64,000 nt of DNA from Candidozyma auris. Lineage: Eukaryota; Ascomycota; Pichiomycetes; Serinales; Metschnikowiaceae. Shown here one piece after another: positions 18,441 to 26,816 of the stretch. Under the pieces are notes generated by a model. It saw only the letters and a list, made by a program, of their open reading frames with translations. It was not told where the DNA came from and did not search any database. Made by a program: the position numbers and the translations under genes. Location: positions 186,001 through 250,000 of the forward strand of contig NC_072817.1 of assembly GCF_003013715.1 (NCBI RefSeq). The letters are read 5' to 3'. How positions within the stretch are numbered: the stretch's first letter is position 1; the number at the start of each line of letters is the position of its first letter.

Positions 18441-19610
18441 TCACTCAAGCTCGCTATCTTGAGGGTTGACAGGCGTCTCCTTGACGAGGGACTGGCTCAC
18501 CTCCCAGAGATGTACTATATTATCGTCAGCGACAGAGGCAAGCGTCCAGTCGTCAAAAGGACACCAACTGAGATCGGTGACACCACCGGTGTGACCAGCA
18601 TGCATCATGAAGATCTCTGGGCATCCATCCTCTGCATCTTCCTGCGTCTGCTCCTCACCGATCTTGGTCAAGTCCCAAAGAATCACTCTTCTATCTTGCG
18701 ACCCGGACGCCACAATGCCATCCTTATGAGGAGAAAACTCAAGACATGTAATGGCATCTCCGTGGCCCATCATTGTGTGGAGAGGTGTGGACGATTTGGA
18801 AAGTTTCCTCAAATCCAATAGGTTGATGTTAGAGTTAGTGTTTCCAAGGGCAATCAAGTTTCTCGAGAAGGGAGAGAAAGAAAGGGAGTTGATACCCTTG
18901 GACTCGTTATTGACGAACGTTATCGCTGGGTTCCCTGGAGAACGAATATCGAATAGTAGCAAATGCTTGTCATCAGATACAGAGCCAAACAAGTTCTCAT
19001 CGAAACTGTGCCACTTCACATCATTGACGATATCGCTATGAGCAGTGAATTTGTGAATACGACCATTGTTCTTGTCGAGCTCCCCGGCGTTTGTCAAAAC
19101 AACCGTGTGATCGTCAGACGAAGAAAGTAGGTAATTGTCCTTATACAGACTCCACGACAAACCGTATCCGTTCTGGGAGTGGGGAGCCACATGTCCGAAT
19201 TTCTCGTTCGTCTTCAAGTTGTAAAAATCAAGCTCACCGCTCCCATTAATAGTGGCAACGATATCTGGGTTTTGAGGCTTGTAGCGTGCTCTATTCACCT
19301 CACTTGAGCACTCGAGTTTCTGAGTAATTTTGATTTTCGAGGAAACTTTCTTCCCACTACCTTTCACTGGCAATTGCGTTGACGCAACTTTCAAGTGATT
19401 CTGTCCTTCCCCTGAAGTATGTGTTCCAAGAAGCAATCTGGCGTTGATGGCTTCATTTGCTGTGTCCAGAGTTGGCAACCACTGGACTGTGAGGGATGGC
19501 CATGTGAGAGCTGTTTCGTTGATGAACTCATACATGTATTTACAGTTTTTCCGCCAAAGCTCATACTCATCTTTGATATTGAGCTCTTGCTGGTCTGGAC
19601 TTTCGGCCAT
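18441..19610 (-). CDS. HAT2: Histone acetyltransferase B subunit Hat2 (WD40, RbAp46/48 family)
   Basis: This 389-residue WD40 protein begins with the family helix (NIKDEYELWRKNCKYMYEF, then TALTWPSLTVQWLP), followed by INRARYxPQ-type sequence (VNRARYKPQNPDIVATING). This resembles Hat2 more than Msi1. Seven-bladed propeller repeats follow, with Trp-Asp ends such as VILWDL and VHLWEV; the blade ending VVLTNA is degenerate. With Hat1 it acetylates new histone H4 at Lys12 and Lys5 and acts as a histone chaperone. Start at ATG 19610, with a CACGTG element about 95 bp upstream. Confidence 0.9.
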   Translation of the reverse strand: MAESPDQQELNIKDEYELWRKNCKYMYEFINETALTWPSLTVQWLPTLDTANEAINARLLLGTHTSGEGQNHLKVASTQLPVKGSGKKVSSKIKITQKLECSSEVNRARYKPQNPDIVATINGSGELDFYNLKTNEKFGHVAPHSQNGYGLSWSLYKDNYLLSSSDDHTVVLTNAGELDKNNGRIHKFTAHSDIVNDVKWHSFDENLFGSVSDDKHLLLFDIRSPGNPAITFVNNESKGINSLSFSPFSRNLIALGNTNSNINLLDLRKLSKSSTPLHTMMGHGDAITCLEFSPHKDGIVASGSQDRRVILWDLTKIGEEQTQEDAEDGCPEIFMMHAGHTGGVTDLSWCPFDDWTLASVADDNIVHLWEVSQSLVKETPVNPQDSELE

Positions 19611-19702
19611 CGTTAATGAATAAATAACTATGTAGCTAGTGTTGGAAGATGTTGCAGAAACGCGCTTCGAAACTGTTGATGTAGAGGAATATCAACTTGT
19701 AT

Positions 19703-19708
19703 CACGTG
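19703..19708. promoter_or_regulatory. CACGTG E-box upstream of HAT2
   Basis: CACGTG is the binding core of Cbf1-type bHLH factors in yeasts. It lies about 95 bp upstream of the HAT2 start, beside a minus-strand GGCTGCAAAA motif copy (19715-19724). The gap to the next gene is only 119 bp. Confidence 0.4.
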
Positions 19709-19729
19709 TACACTTTTTGCAGCCATTTT

Positions 19730-22192
19730 TTAAACACCTTCTAAACTGGATTGTTCTAATTGCTCATAGGCATCAATAAGCTTGAGTGCTGATCTGATAT
19801 GATCGAAGTAAGGTGACCCTGCTTTCTCTGTCACCGGTCTGATCTCTTCCGCTTCGTTCTCGCTTATGGAGAATTCCTCCACATTGCTTTCGAAAGTTGG
19901 CGTTTGAGTGAGCGCCATGGCACGTTCTTGTATTTCTCCGTACCGTATTGACTCAAGGTCTTGTGCAAGAATGTCCTTGATGCCAGTATTCTTAAGTCTC
20001 TTTCTCAACTTGGGAGTTTTGGTCACTCTCACAAAGAAGGACTTGATCCCCTTCTTTTGGTGGGCAACAAGCCAGGTCTTGAGAATATTGGCTGCAGAAG
20101 AATCTATGTAGATCATGTCTTCGAGATCAAAGATCATGTATTTCGTCATGGACATGTCTCTGCTTCGTTTCAGTGCAGGGTGAGCTTTGACAGAACCGTA
20201 CATTTCCACTCGCTTTAAACGAGCACGAAGATCACTGGCATTCGTAAACGTCAAGGGCTCTGGGATCCTGATTATCAAGCAACCTTCAATTTCTTCAAGA
20301 GCCTGATAGTTGAGTGGTCTGAAATTGTCTGTGAACAAATTGAGTTGGGGAATACCCTTGCTCTGATCATCGGTATACTCCTCGATGCCTTCCTCGTAAG
20401 CTTGCAGATGAAGGTCGGCATCAAGAAACGTGTTAGTTCCAGGAACACGTCCTAAAATTTGGATACGGGACTCTGCGGAGTTTCTGATTACTCTGAGTAA
20501 GGAGTAGATCAAGCCAACCGCAATGCCGGCTTCCATGGAGAAGAACAATGTTGTCAATACGGTTATGAAAAATGTGATAAGTTCGTCATAACCTTTACTG
20601 ATCCAGTGAAAGTAAAGTTCTTGTGGCGTTTCTGTAATGAGAGAGATACCAATAGCTGCAGTGACAACACTCAAGGTGCTCTTAGGAATATAGTGAAGAT
20701 ATTCTAGAACGGAACCTACAGTACACAAAGCTATGATTCCCATAATAGCTCCCGAGACTGTAGTTTTTGCTGATATGGCGTTCACTTTGGATCTTCCATA
20801 ACCACCAAATGCTGGCAAGGCACCAACAAACGAACCCGCGACATTGATGGCTCCCAACGCTACCAATTCACGATTCGAAGAGATGGGTAAGTCGTAGCGT
20901 GATCCAAGAGATTTGGATGCTGTGGTAGATTCAAAAAAGCCAAGCATGGCACAAGTGAAACCCGAGGAGGCCAAGTGACGAACCAAGGGCCACATCTTCT
21001 TGGAGAATGGGTGATATAATTTCAAAGGGTCTGTGACATCTTCTAGTGAGCCCACAATCTCTAGGCCTCTGTGATTCCAGCGATACTTGTAGCAGAGAAT
21101 GGTCGACGCAAGCACCACAATCAAGATCTCTGGAATGTAGATGGTATATCTCCATCTGGGGGATTTTGAAGCACGCGACTTAGAGTAGCGTAAAGCGATG
21201 ACAATGAAAAAAGCGATGAAGCTGACTCTCATAGTCAACGGGTGGGATTCATGATAATGGTACATCAAAAAGCGCACCTTATCAAAAGGTGAGTGAATGT
21301 CCATATCATCACTATCCTTGATAACGTCTTCCATGATCCCATTGAGACCCAACATCGATATGGAAGAATTTATCACCATGACAATGCCCACACCACAGAT
21401 GAAGCCTTTTAAGAGACTTTCACAAAGCACGTTATCTAGGAATCCAAACCTAGCAATGCCAAACCCAAGCAAGGTAGCACCACTAACCAACGTGATTGCA
21501 CAAATGTACACCACGGGGTCGATGTTCTTCTTCTTAGCATGATGCAAAAGCGGCTCGACTGCTTGACCCACAATCAACGAGATAGGAGCTTCGGGCCCCA
21601 CAATCATCTGGGGAACCGAGCCAAACACACAGTAGATCAATGGTGAAATACCCAACGAGTACAAACCACATGTTATCGGCAGCTTTGCCAACGAAATGGA
21701 GTATGAGATCGCAAGAGGGATCTGAAAGGACGCAAGCGAAACACCACCTATTAGGTCACCCACAAAGTGAGATAACGAATATTCATGCACCCACGACAAG
21801 ATCGGGAGGTAGTAGGGAAGTAAAACCGACCATGGCGGCAGGTGATGTCTCAAAGCAGGCGTATACTCAGAAATCAGCGACCCCTGGTGCTTAAGGCGCC
21901 CTTCACCACCTCTCATGAGTGGTGTATCTATGCTGTATGAGTGGTCCATCAGAGAGGAGGATTCCCCTGGATGCGACCGTAAGCTGAGCATCTCTGCGTC
22001 TATGGGTCTTCTTCCGGGTTTGAGATGGGAGCAGGAAGCAGTGGTGGGCTCTGAGTCGCCTTGTCGAAGCAAGGGCTCTTTCTCTCTGTTGACTCTGCGT
22101 CCAGAAACGATTCTGGCGTTTGGAGACGAAATGCGCTCAAGATCTTCTCTTTCCTTGACATTCGCTCTGCCACGTCCCGAAGGGCTCTTCAT
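19730..22192 (-). CDS. SulP-family anion/sulfate permease with STAS domain, YPR003C-like
   Basis: This 820-residue SLC26/SulP transporter has a polar, Ser/Arg-rich N-terminus of about 115 residues. Ten or more membrane segments start at the conserved LPYYLPILSW and FVGDLIGGVSLASFQIPLAI, with the SulP signature around GLYSLGISPLIYCVFG and VGPEAPISLIVGQ. A C-terminal STAS domain follows (about residues 610-745, with the D-x-x-I-D element MIYIDSSAANIL). S. cerevisiae YPR003C (754 residues, ER) is the closest match I recognise; the related YGR125W is a vacuolar amino acid transporter. Substrate cannot be deduced. The neighbour AIM45 is YPR004C in yeast, so the pair is conserved. Start at ATG 22192. 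Confidence 0.87.
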   Translation of the reverse strand: MKSPSGRGRANVKEREDLERISSPNARIVSGRRVNREKEPLLRQGDSEPTTASCSHLKPGRRPIDAEMLSLRSHPGESSSLMDHSYSIDTPLMRGGEGRLKHQGSLISEYTPALRHHLPPWSVLLPYYLPILSWVHEYSLSHFVGDLIGGVSLASFQIPLAISYSISLAKLPITCGLYSLGISPLIYCVFGSVPQMIVGPEAPISLIVGQAVEPLLHHAKKKNIDPVVYICAITLVSGATLLGFGIARFGFLDNVLCESLLKGFICGVGIVMVINSSISMLGLNGIMEDVIKDSDDMDIHSPFDKVRFLMYHYHESHPLTMRVSFIAFFIVIALRYSKSRASKSPRWRYTIYIPEILIVVLASTILCYKYRWNHRGLEIVGSLEDVTDPLKLYHPFSKKMWPLVRHLASSGFTCAMLGFFESTTASKSLGSRYDLPISSNRELVALGAINVAGSFVGALPAFGGYGRSKVNAISAKTTVSGAIMGIIALCTVGSVLEYLHYIPKSTLSVVTAAIGISLITETPQELYFHWISKGYDELITFFITVLTTLFFSMEAGIAVGLIYSLLRVIRNSAESRIQILGRVPGTNTFLDADLHLQAYEEGIEEYTDDQSKGIPQLNLFTDNFRPLNYQALEEIEGCLIIRIPEPLTFTNASDLRARLKRVEMYGSVKAHPALKRSRDMSMTKYMIFDLEDMIYIDSSAANILKTWLVAHQKKGIKSFFVRVTKTPKLRKRLKNTGIKDILAQDLESIRYGEIQERAMALTQTPTFESNVEEFSISENEAEEIRPVTEKAGSPYFDHIRSALKLIDAYEQLEQSSLEGV

Positions 22193-24077
22193 GGTGAGTA
22201 GTGAATTTCTGGTTTGAGGGTACTGTGAAAAAAAACAAAAAAAATCTAGAAGCTTGTGGTATGTAGATCAATCATTTAAGTTCAGGGCGCATTATCACGC
22301 AGTGAAGGTACAATGAAGGTCCAGAGAGCAGGATTTACAGAGGTTCTATTGGTTGAATACTTGAGGGCCCTTCCATATACTACACAAAAAATATCGAGAT
22401 AATCAATTTTTGACTTCACTAAGCTTTGGTTTCACTCGGCTTTGGCTGCAGTATGCTTCGGCTTTACTATGCTTTTGCTAACACCTGGTACTGGCAGGGT
22501 TGGTGGTTGCGAAATTCAGCCGCACATAGTCTATTGGTTTAGGTAAGTGGTGAAGAAGACGATTCAAGAGGTTTAAGCGCAGCCCGTGAAAGCAGAAGAA
22601 GCTAAAAACACTGTGTTGAATTACTGCTTCTCCAGGGCCTTGGAGGGGTGAAATTTGTGTTGGTTGGTGCACCGCCAATAGGAAATCATGGAAAGGTAAT
22701 ACGAAGAAAGTGAAAATGTAACACATGCACATTTCATGTTAGAACCCTGGCTAACGAGAATGATGAATTGATGATGTGCATGACGTCTTGATTTTTTTAG
22801 ACTCGTTATTTTTTAAGATTTGGTGCCTTTTCTAGGTCAGTAGTGTGAACCTTGATCTATGTGAGACAACGACCCACAACCTGCTAGTATTTATCAACCA
22901 CAAGGTTAGTTTTGGTGTCTAGGTGTAGCGTCAGTCCGATACCCACTCTATTTATAACAACCATAGGGGGTTCGATAGGTGTAAGCTAACTCGTTTACTT
23001 TATCCTTTAAAGCTTGTAGCATAGTATGCCTCTTTGTGAGCCACAATTACCCTGGACGACATTGCTTCTTTGAGGATATCTCACAACAGAACTGAAGGCA
23101 CGTTCAGGGATTTCCATAGTTATTCTCCTTTAATTTTGTTTGTAAAAAAAAAAAATTGAAGCATTTAGCAGGGAAACAGAGGATACGTGAAAGAAATGTA
23201 CTCAGACACTCTCCTCGGTGATCCGATGAATTCTGGAAAATGATTTATCAGTGAAACATCCTTGTTAGTTCTAAGAAGTCAGAAGCATCTTTTAGATTCA
23301 TTGCACTTTCTCATGGCCTCCCCAATGAATTTTCAGAGCTTCGAGTCCTCCTAATAGTACAGTTTGATCCCATCGTGATGATTTGGATACTTTGCCATCA
23401 AAGACTTCATATGTACTAATTGTATAGAGACAAATATAACATCTCGAGGCTAAAAGTCAGCACTGTATTCAAATGAGGCCATTTGCCTATGTTATTTCCT
23501 CTTTCATCATCTCGTGGTGACTTTGTAACTTGAGCATAGGTATATATATCAGACTTACAAAAAAAAAAAAGTCAGGGTTTAGACATCATGTTGAAAGAAG
23601 TGAATATCTGGACGCTGATTTAGACTTACATTATGCAACCTCTTCCCCAACCTCAGCGTGACTCAATGACTACATAATCCTTGTTTCCTAAGAGCAGCCT
23701 GAAAAACAAAGCACTAGGATGGGTTTAAACGATCTTACAAACAAACATCAGATTAGCAAGGCTAACGTCCTTTAAGTAGTCAGCCTCCCATCCACTGTAC
23801 TCATGTCTCATTTGTCCGAAACCGGCATCAATCACCACGCACATACCACCAATCACTTCTACACCCAACACTCGAAAGCAATAATAAAAAAAAAAAAGAA
23901 AAAGAAAAAAATGAAGTTATCGGTTTGAATTCTCACCTAATTTTAAATCTTACCACTATAACCTTGGCAACCTCTTTGCATTACTTTTCCACTCTTCCGG
24001 CCCCTCCATACTGCATGAATCATGGTGCTCAATTCTTCCAATTCTTCAAACCTTCCTCACCAACTCACCTGCCCCTG
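22193..24077. other. Long divergent intergenic region without recognisable gene
   Basis: This is 1.9 kb between the permease and AIM45. It holds A-tracts near 23148-23160, 23560-23571 and 23884-23911 and an 18-bp block GGTTGCGAAATTCAGCCG (22505-22522) shared with the SNF11 promoter. A 36-codon frame at about 23801-23911 (MSHLSETGINHH...) ends in a Lys-rich A-tract and could at most be an upstream ORF of AIM45. No tRNA or snoRNA box pattern was recognised. Confidence 0.5.
22505..22522 (+). promoter_or_regulatory. Extended palindromic copy of the recurring GGCTGCGAA motif
   Basis: GGTTGCGAAATTCAGCCG lies about 310 bp upstream of the permease start and is 17/18 identical to 25403-25420. The ends GGYTG and CAGCC form an inverted repeat around CGAAATT, as for a dimeric binding site. 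Function unknown. Confidence 0.4.
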
Positions 24078-25067
24078 ATGTTCCGTGCAATTGCCTCGAA
24101 GAGGCTCTTCTCTTACTCAGCTGCAAAACTAGACACGCTTGCGTTCATCGAGGTTGCAAACGGCAAAGTTTCCCCCGCCTCGTTATCAGCTATCTCTGCT
24201 GCCAAAGAGATTGGAAAGCCTGTCACTGGCATTGTTTTGGGCCCTGAAGGCGACAAGGGCAAGGACTCTGCTGCCAAAGTGGACGGTTTGTCAAAGTTGC
24301 TTGTGGCGAAAGACGCCAAATACGACCACTACCTTGCCGAAGAAGTGGCTCCTTTGCTTAAAGAGGTGGTGACCAAAAACGGCTTCACTCATTTCATCAC
24401 CCCAGCTTCTGCCGTAGGCAAGTCTTTCTTGCCTCGCTTGGCAGCTTTGCTTGACGTTCAGCCTGTTTCTGACATCATCAAGGTTGTAGGTGAAGATACC
24501 TTTGTTAGACCCATCTACGCTGGAAACGCCTTGGCCACTGTCAAGTCCAAGGACAGCGTGATTCTTGCGTCTGTAAGAGCGTCTGCATTTCCCCCAGCTG
24601 AGCTCTCAAATGATGCATCGATTGAAGAGATTTCTGAAAGCGTAGAATCTGGAAACAGAACAGAGTTCGTGGGTGAAGAACTTGTGCAGTCGGAGAGACC
24701 AGAGTTGGGGTCTGCGTCGAGAGTTGTTTCCGGCGGGCGTGGATTGAAGAACAAAGAGACATTTGAGAGCTTGATGAACCCACTCGCAGAGAAACTCAAC
24801 GCTGCAATTGGTGCCTCCAGAGCTGCCGTGGATGCTGGCTTCTGCGACAACTCGTTGCAGGTAGGCCAGACGGGTAAGATTGTTGCGCCAGAGTTGTATG
24901 TGGCCGTTGGTGTTTCCGGTGCCATCCAACACCTTGCAGGAATGAAGGACTCCAAGACGGTAGTTGCCATCAACAAGGACCCAGAGGCGCCTATCTTCAA
25001 TGTGGCCGATATCGGCTTAGTTGGTGACCTCAACGAGGCCGTTCCCGAGTTGGTTTCCAAGTTGTAG
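24078..25067 (+). CDS. AIM45: Electron transfer flavoprotein alpha subunit (Aim45)
   Basis: This 329-residue mitochondrial protein starts MFRAIASKRLFSYSAAK, a basic, Ser-rich presequence. It has the ETF-alpha N-terminal domain and the FAD-binding C-terminal signature (LYVAVGVSGAIQHLAGMKDS, then AINKDPEAPIFNVADIGLVGD). With ETF-beta it passes electrons from matrix dehydrogenases to the respiratory chain. I chose ATG 24078 because it yields a clean presequence; in-frame ATG 24015 would add 21 residues. S. cerevisiae Aim45 has 344 residues. A long T-tract follows about 60 bp after the stop. Confidence 0.93.
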   Translation: MFRAIASKRLFSYSAAKLDTLAFIEVANGKVSPASLSAISAAKEIGKPVTGIVLGPEGDKGKDSAAKVDGLSKLLVAKDAKYDHYLAEEVAPLLKEVVTKNGFTHFITPASAVGKSFLPRLAALLDVQPVSDIIKVVGEDTFVRPIYAGNALATVKSKDSVILASVRASAFPPAELSNDASIEEISESVESGNRTEFVGEELVQSERPELGSASRVVSGGRGLKNKETFESLMNPLAEKLNAAIGASRAAVDAGFCDNSLQVGQTGKIVAPELYVAVGVSGAIQHLAGMKDSKTVVAINKDPEAPIFNVADIGLVGDLNEAVPELVSKL

Positions 25068-25710
25068 ACAAAAGAGGAAAGAAGGAGACTGTAAGATACA
25101 TATAGTTAAAGATGATACATACCATTTTTTCTTTTTTTTTTTTTTTTTTTGCAATGGTCCCTCCGGATGCCTGAACGAAGTCTCATAGTTAACAACCCTG
25201 AGAGCGTGGACTGCGTCTCGGAACAACTTCAAACGAGACGCCTTCCTCGGGCAACCCGCCTCCTTTTCCGATGCTCCAAATAGAGTTGTAAAACGATCAT
25301 GTTGAAAACATAAGCCTACAAACTCCGGTATCAACGAGTTTGCATAACCCGATTTTTTGAGTCTTCTTCTGCATGCTTCACCACCGCTTCACGTATAATA
25401 CTGGCTGCGAAATTCAGCCGTGGGGCCCCCAACGAGATTTACACGCTCCACCAAGCCACAAACGTGATGAAATAGAGTCAAGCATATCCAAATGAATTGA
25501 AGCCTTTGTTCAGTATCTTTCACGCTTTCTTTATATATTCTTTTGAAGTCCTTTTCATCACCGCTTGTGTACGACATATTTTGAGCCTCTGGCTCACGTC
25601 ATATGCAGCATTTTTCCTCGCACAGTAAACATTTGAACCCTCCATCAAGCACCCTTGAAAACTCCAACTTCTCACGCAAAGCCAGTAAAACTTGTCTCTC
25701 CACCTCCACC
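25068..25710. other. Intergenic region between AIM45 and SNF11
   Basis: This holds a T-rich tract (about 25126-25150) just after AIM45, likely part of its 3' end, and the 18-bp block GGCTGCGAAATTCAGCCG (25403-25420) 291 bp before the SNF11 start. A weak TATA-like TTTATATATTC lies near 25532. No gene. Confidence 0.5.
25403..25420 (+). promoter_or_regulatory. Extended palindromic copy of the recurring GGCTGCGAA motif (SNF11 promoter)
   Basis: GGCTGCGAAATTCAGCCG matches the block at 22505-22522 at 17 of 18 bases. It lies 291 bp upstream of the preferred SNF11 start. The ends are an inverted repeat (GGCTG...CAGCC). Confidence 0.45.
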
Positions 25711-26664
25711 ATGCAAGCTCCGTCCATGGTCTCTGGAAGAAGACAGGTCGACATCGACAGAGACAGAATCACCGTCCTTTTATTGATCAACGTGCAGCTC
25801 TTGAAGAAAGCGTACCAGATGTACGTCTCCTTTCTTAGCAACCCTCAGGCACTCCAGCTGTTGGCTCCACAGGGAAGGCAGCAGGTGTTGGAACAGTACT
25901 CCAACTTGAACAGAAGACTTCAGTGCAACCTCTCGGTTTTGCTGTACATCAACGATACCTACCACAACAAAGCGGCTGCACAGCAGCCCAACAGGTTGCA
26001 GTTTCCTGTGATTCTTTCGGCGCCGGCAGAGTTGCCCGAGTTGCGCCAACTATATAAGCGACTTCAAGATCTATATCCCGAGGCGTTGCAGTTTTTGAAG
26101 GTGAAGTTGCAGCAGATGAAGCAGCAGCAAGAAATGCAAAGGCCCGGTATGGTCCAGCATCCTCTGCAGCAACAGCAGCTGCAAATGCAACAACTTTCAC
26201 AACAACCACAGCAGCACCCACAGCGGCCCATGCCGTCTACCAACCTTCTGCAACAACTGCAAGCTCCACAGCTGCAACAGCAGCCGCAACAACAACAACT
26301 CCCTCAGCATCAAAGCCCCTATGACCAGTTCGCCATGCGTTCAAATACGGAAGTATCTCAAGCAAACAGAGCCGGCTCAGGCGCAAAGCCTTCATCCCAA
26401 CAGCGGCAAAAAGCAATGGATATGGCTCAATCCAAGTCCTTCATGGGCCCTCCTAAGGATGACTTTGTCACTTTCAACAACAATAACAACAGTAATCATA
26501 TGAATACCAATGGGAACGACGGCGTCTTCCCAGGGCTGTTTGCCAATGATAACAACGATGGGATGCCTATGAACATGCTGTCGATATCCCCGCAACAGAT
26601 TCTTCAGCAACAACAAAACGGAGGTGGCGATGGTGGAAACGATTTCATGATGGATTTTTACTAG
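25711..26664 (+). CDS. SNF11: SWI/SNF subunit Snf11-like, Gln-rich C-terminus
   Basis: This 317-residue protein has one conserved N-terminal region (about residues 15-130: VLLLINVQLLKKAYQM, LNRRLQCNLSVLLYIND, PVILSAPAELPELRQLY) that resembles S. cerevisiae Snf11. Snf11 is a small subunit of the SWI/SNF remodelling complex that binds Snf2. The remainder is Gln-rich with Asn runs, about 180 residues that the yeast protein (169 residues in all) does not have at its C-terminus. The ATG at 25711 has a good context (CCACCATG); ATG 25603 would add 36 leader-like residues. SNF11 is two genes from PAA1 in yeast, supporting the call. Confidence 0.7.
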   Translation: MQAPSMVSGRRQVDIDRDRITVLLLINVQLLKKAYQMYVSFLSNPQALQLLAPQGRQQVLEQYSNLNRRLQCNLSVLLYINDTYHNKAAAQQPNRLQFPVILSAPAELPELRQLYKRLQDLYPEALQFLKVKLQQMKQQQEMQRPGMVQHPLQQQQLQMQQLSQQPQQHPQRPMPSTNLLQQLQAPQLQQQPQQQQLPQHQSPYDQFAMRSNTEVSQANRAGSGAKPSSQQRQKAMDMAQSKSFMGPPKDDFVTFNNNNNSNHMNTNGNDGVFPGLFANDNNDGMPMNMLSISPQQILQQQQNGGGDGGNDFMMDFY

Positions 26665-26816
26665 TCCTTCGTCGCTATTGAAATTACTGTACTATTTATC
26701 ACCCCCTGGGGATTTTGAATTCTCCCCCAGGTAAAATGTATTACTAATAATGTACTACTTATTGTAACTCGGTACATATGCAAATTATCTATACATAATC
26801 TTGTTCAACTTGGCAA

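Noticed and set aside
22971..22985. GGTTCGATAGG, possible tRNA B box
   Set aside because: No A box, acceptor stem or Pol III terminator at the right distance; no tRNA was found anywhere in the window.
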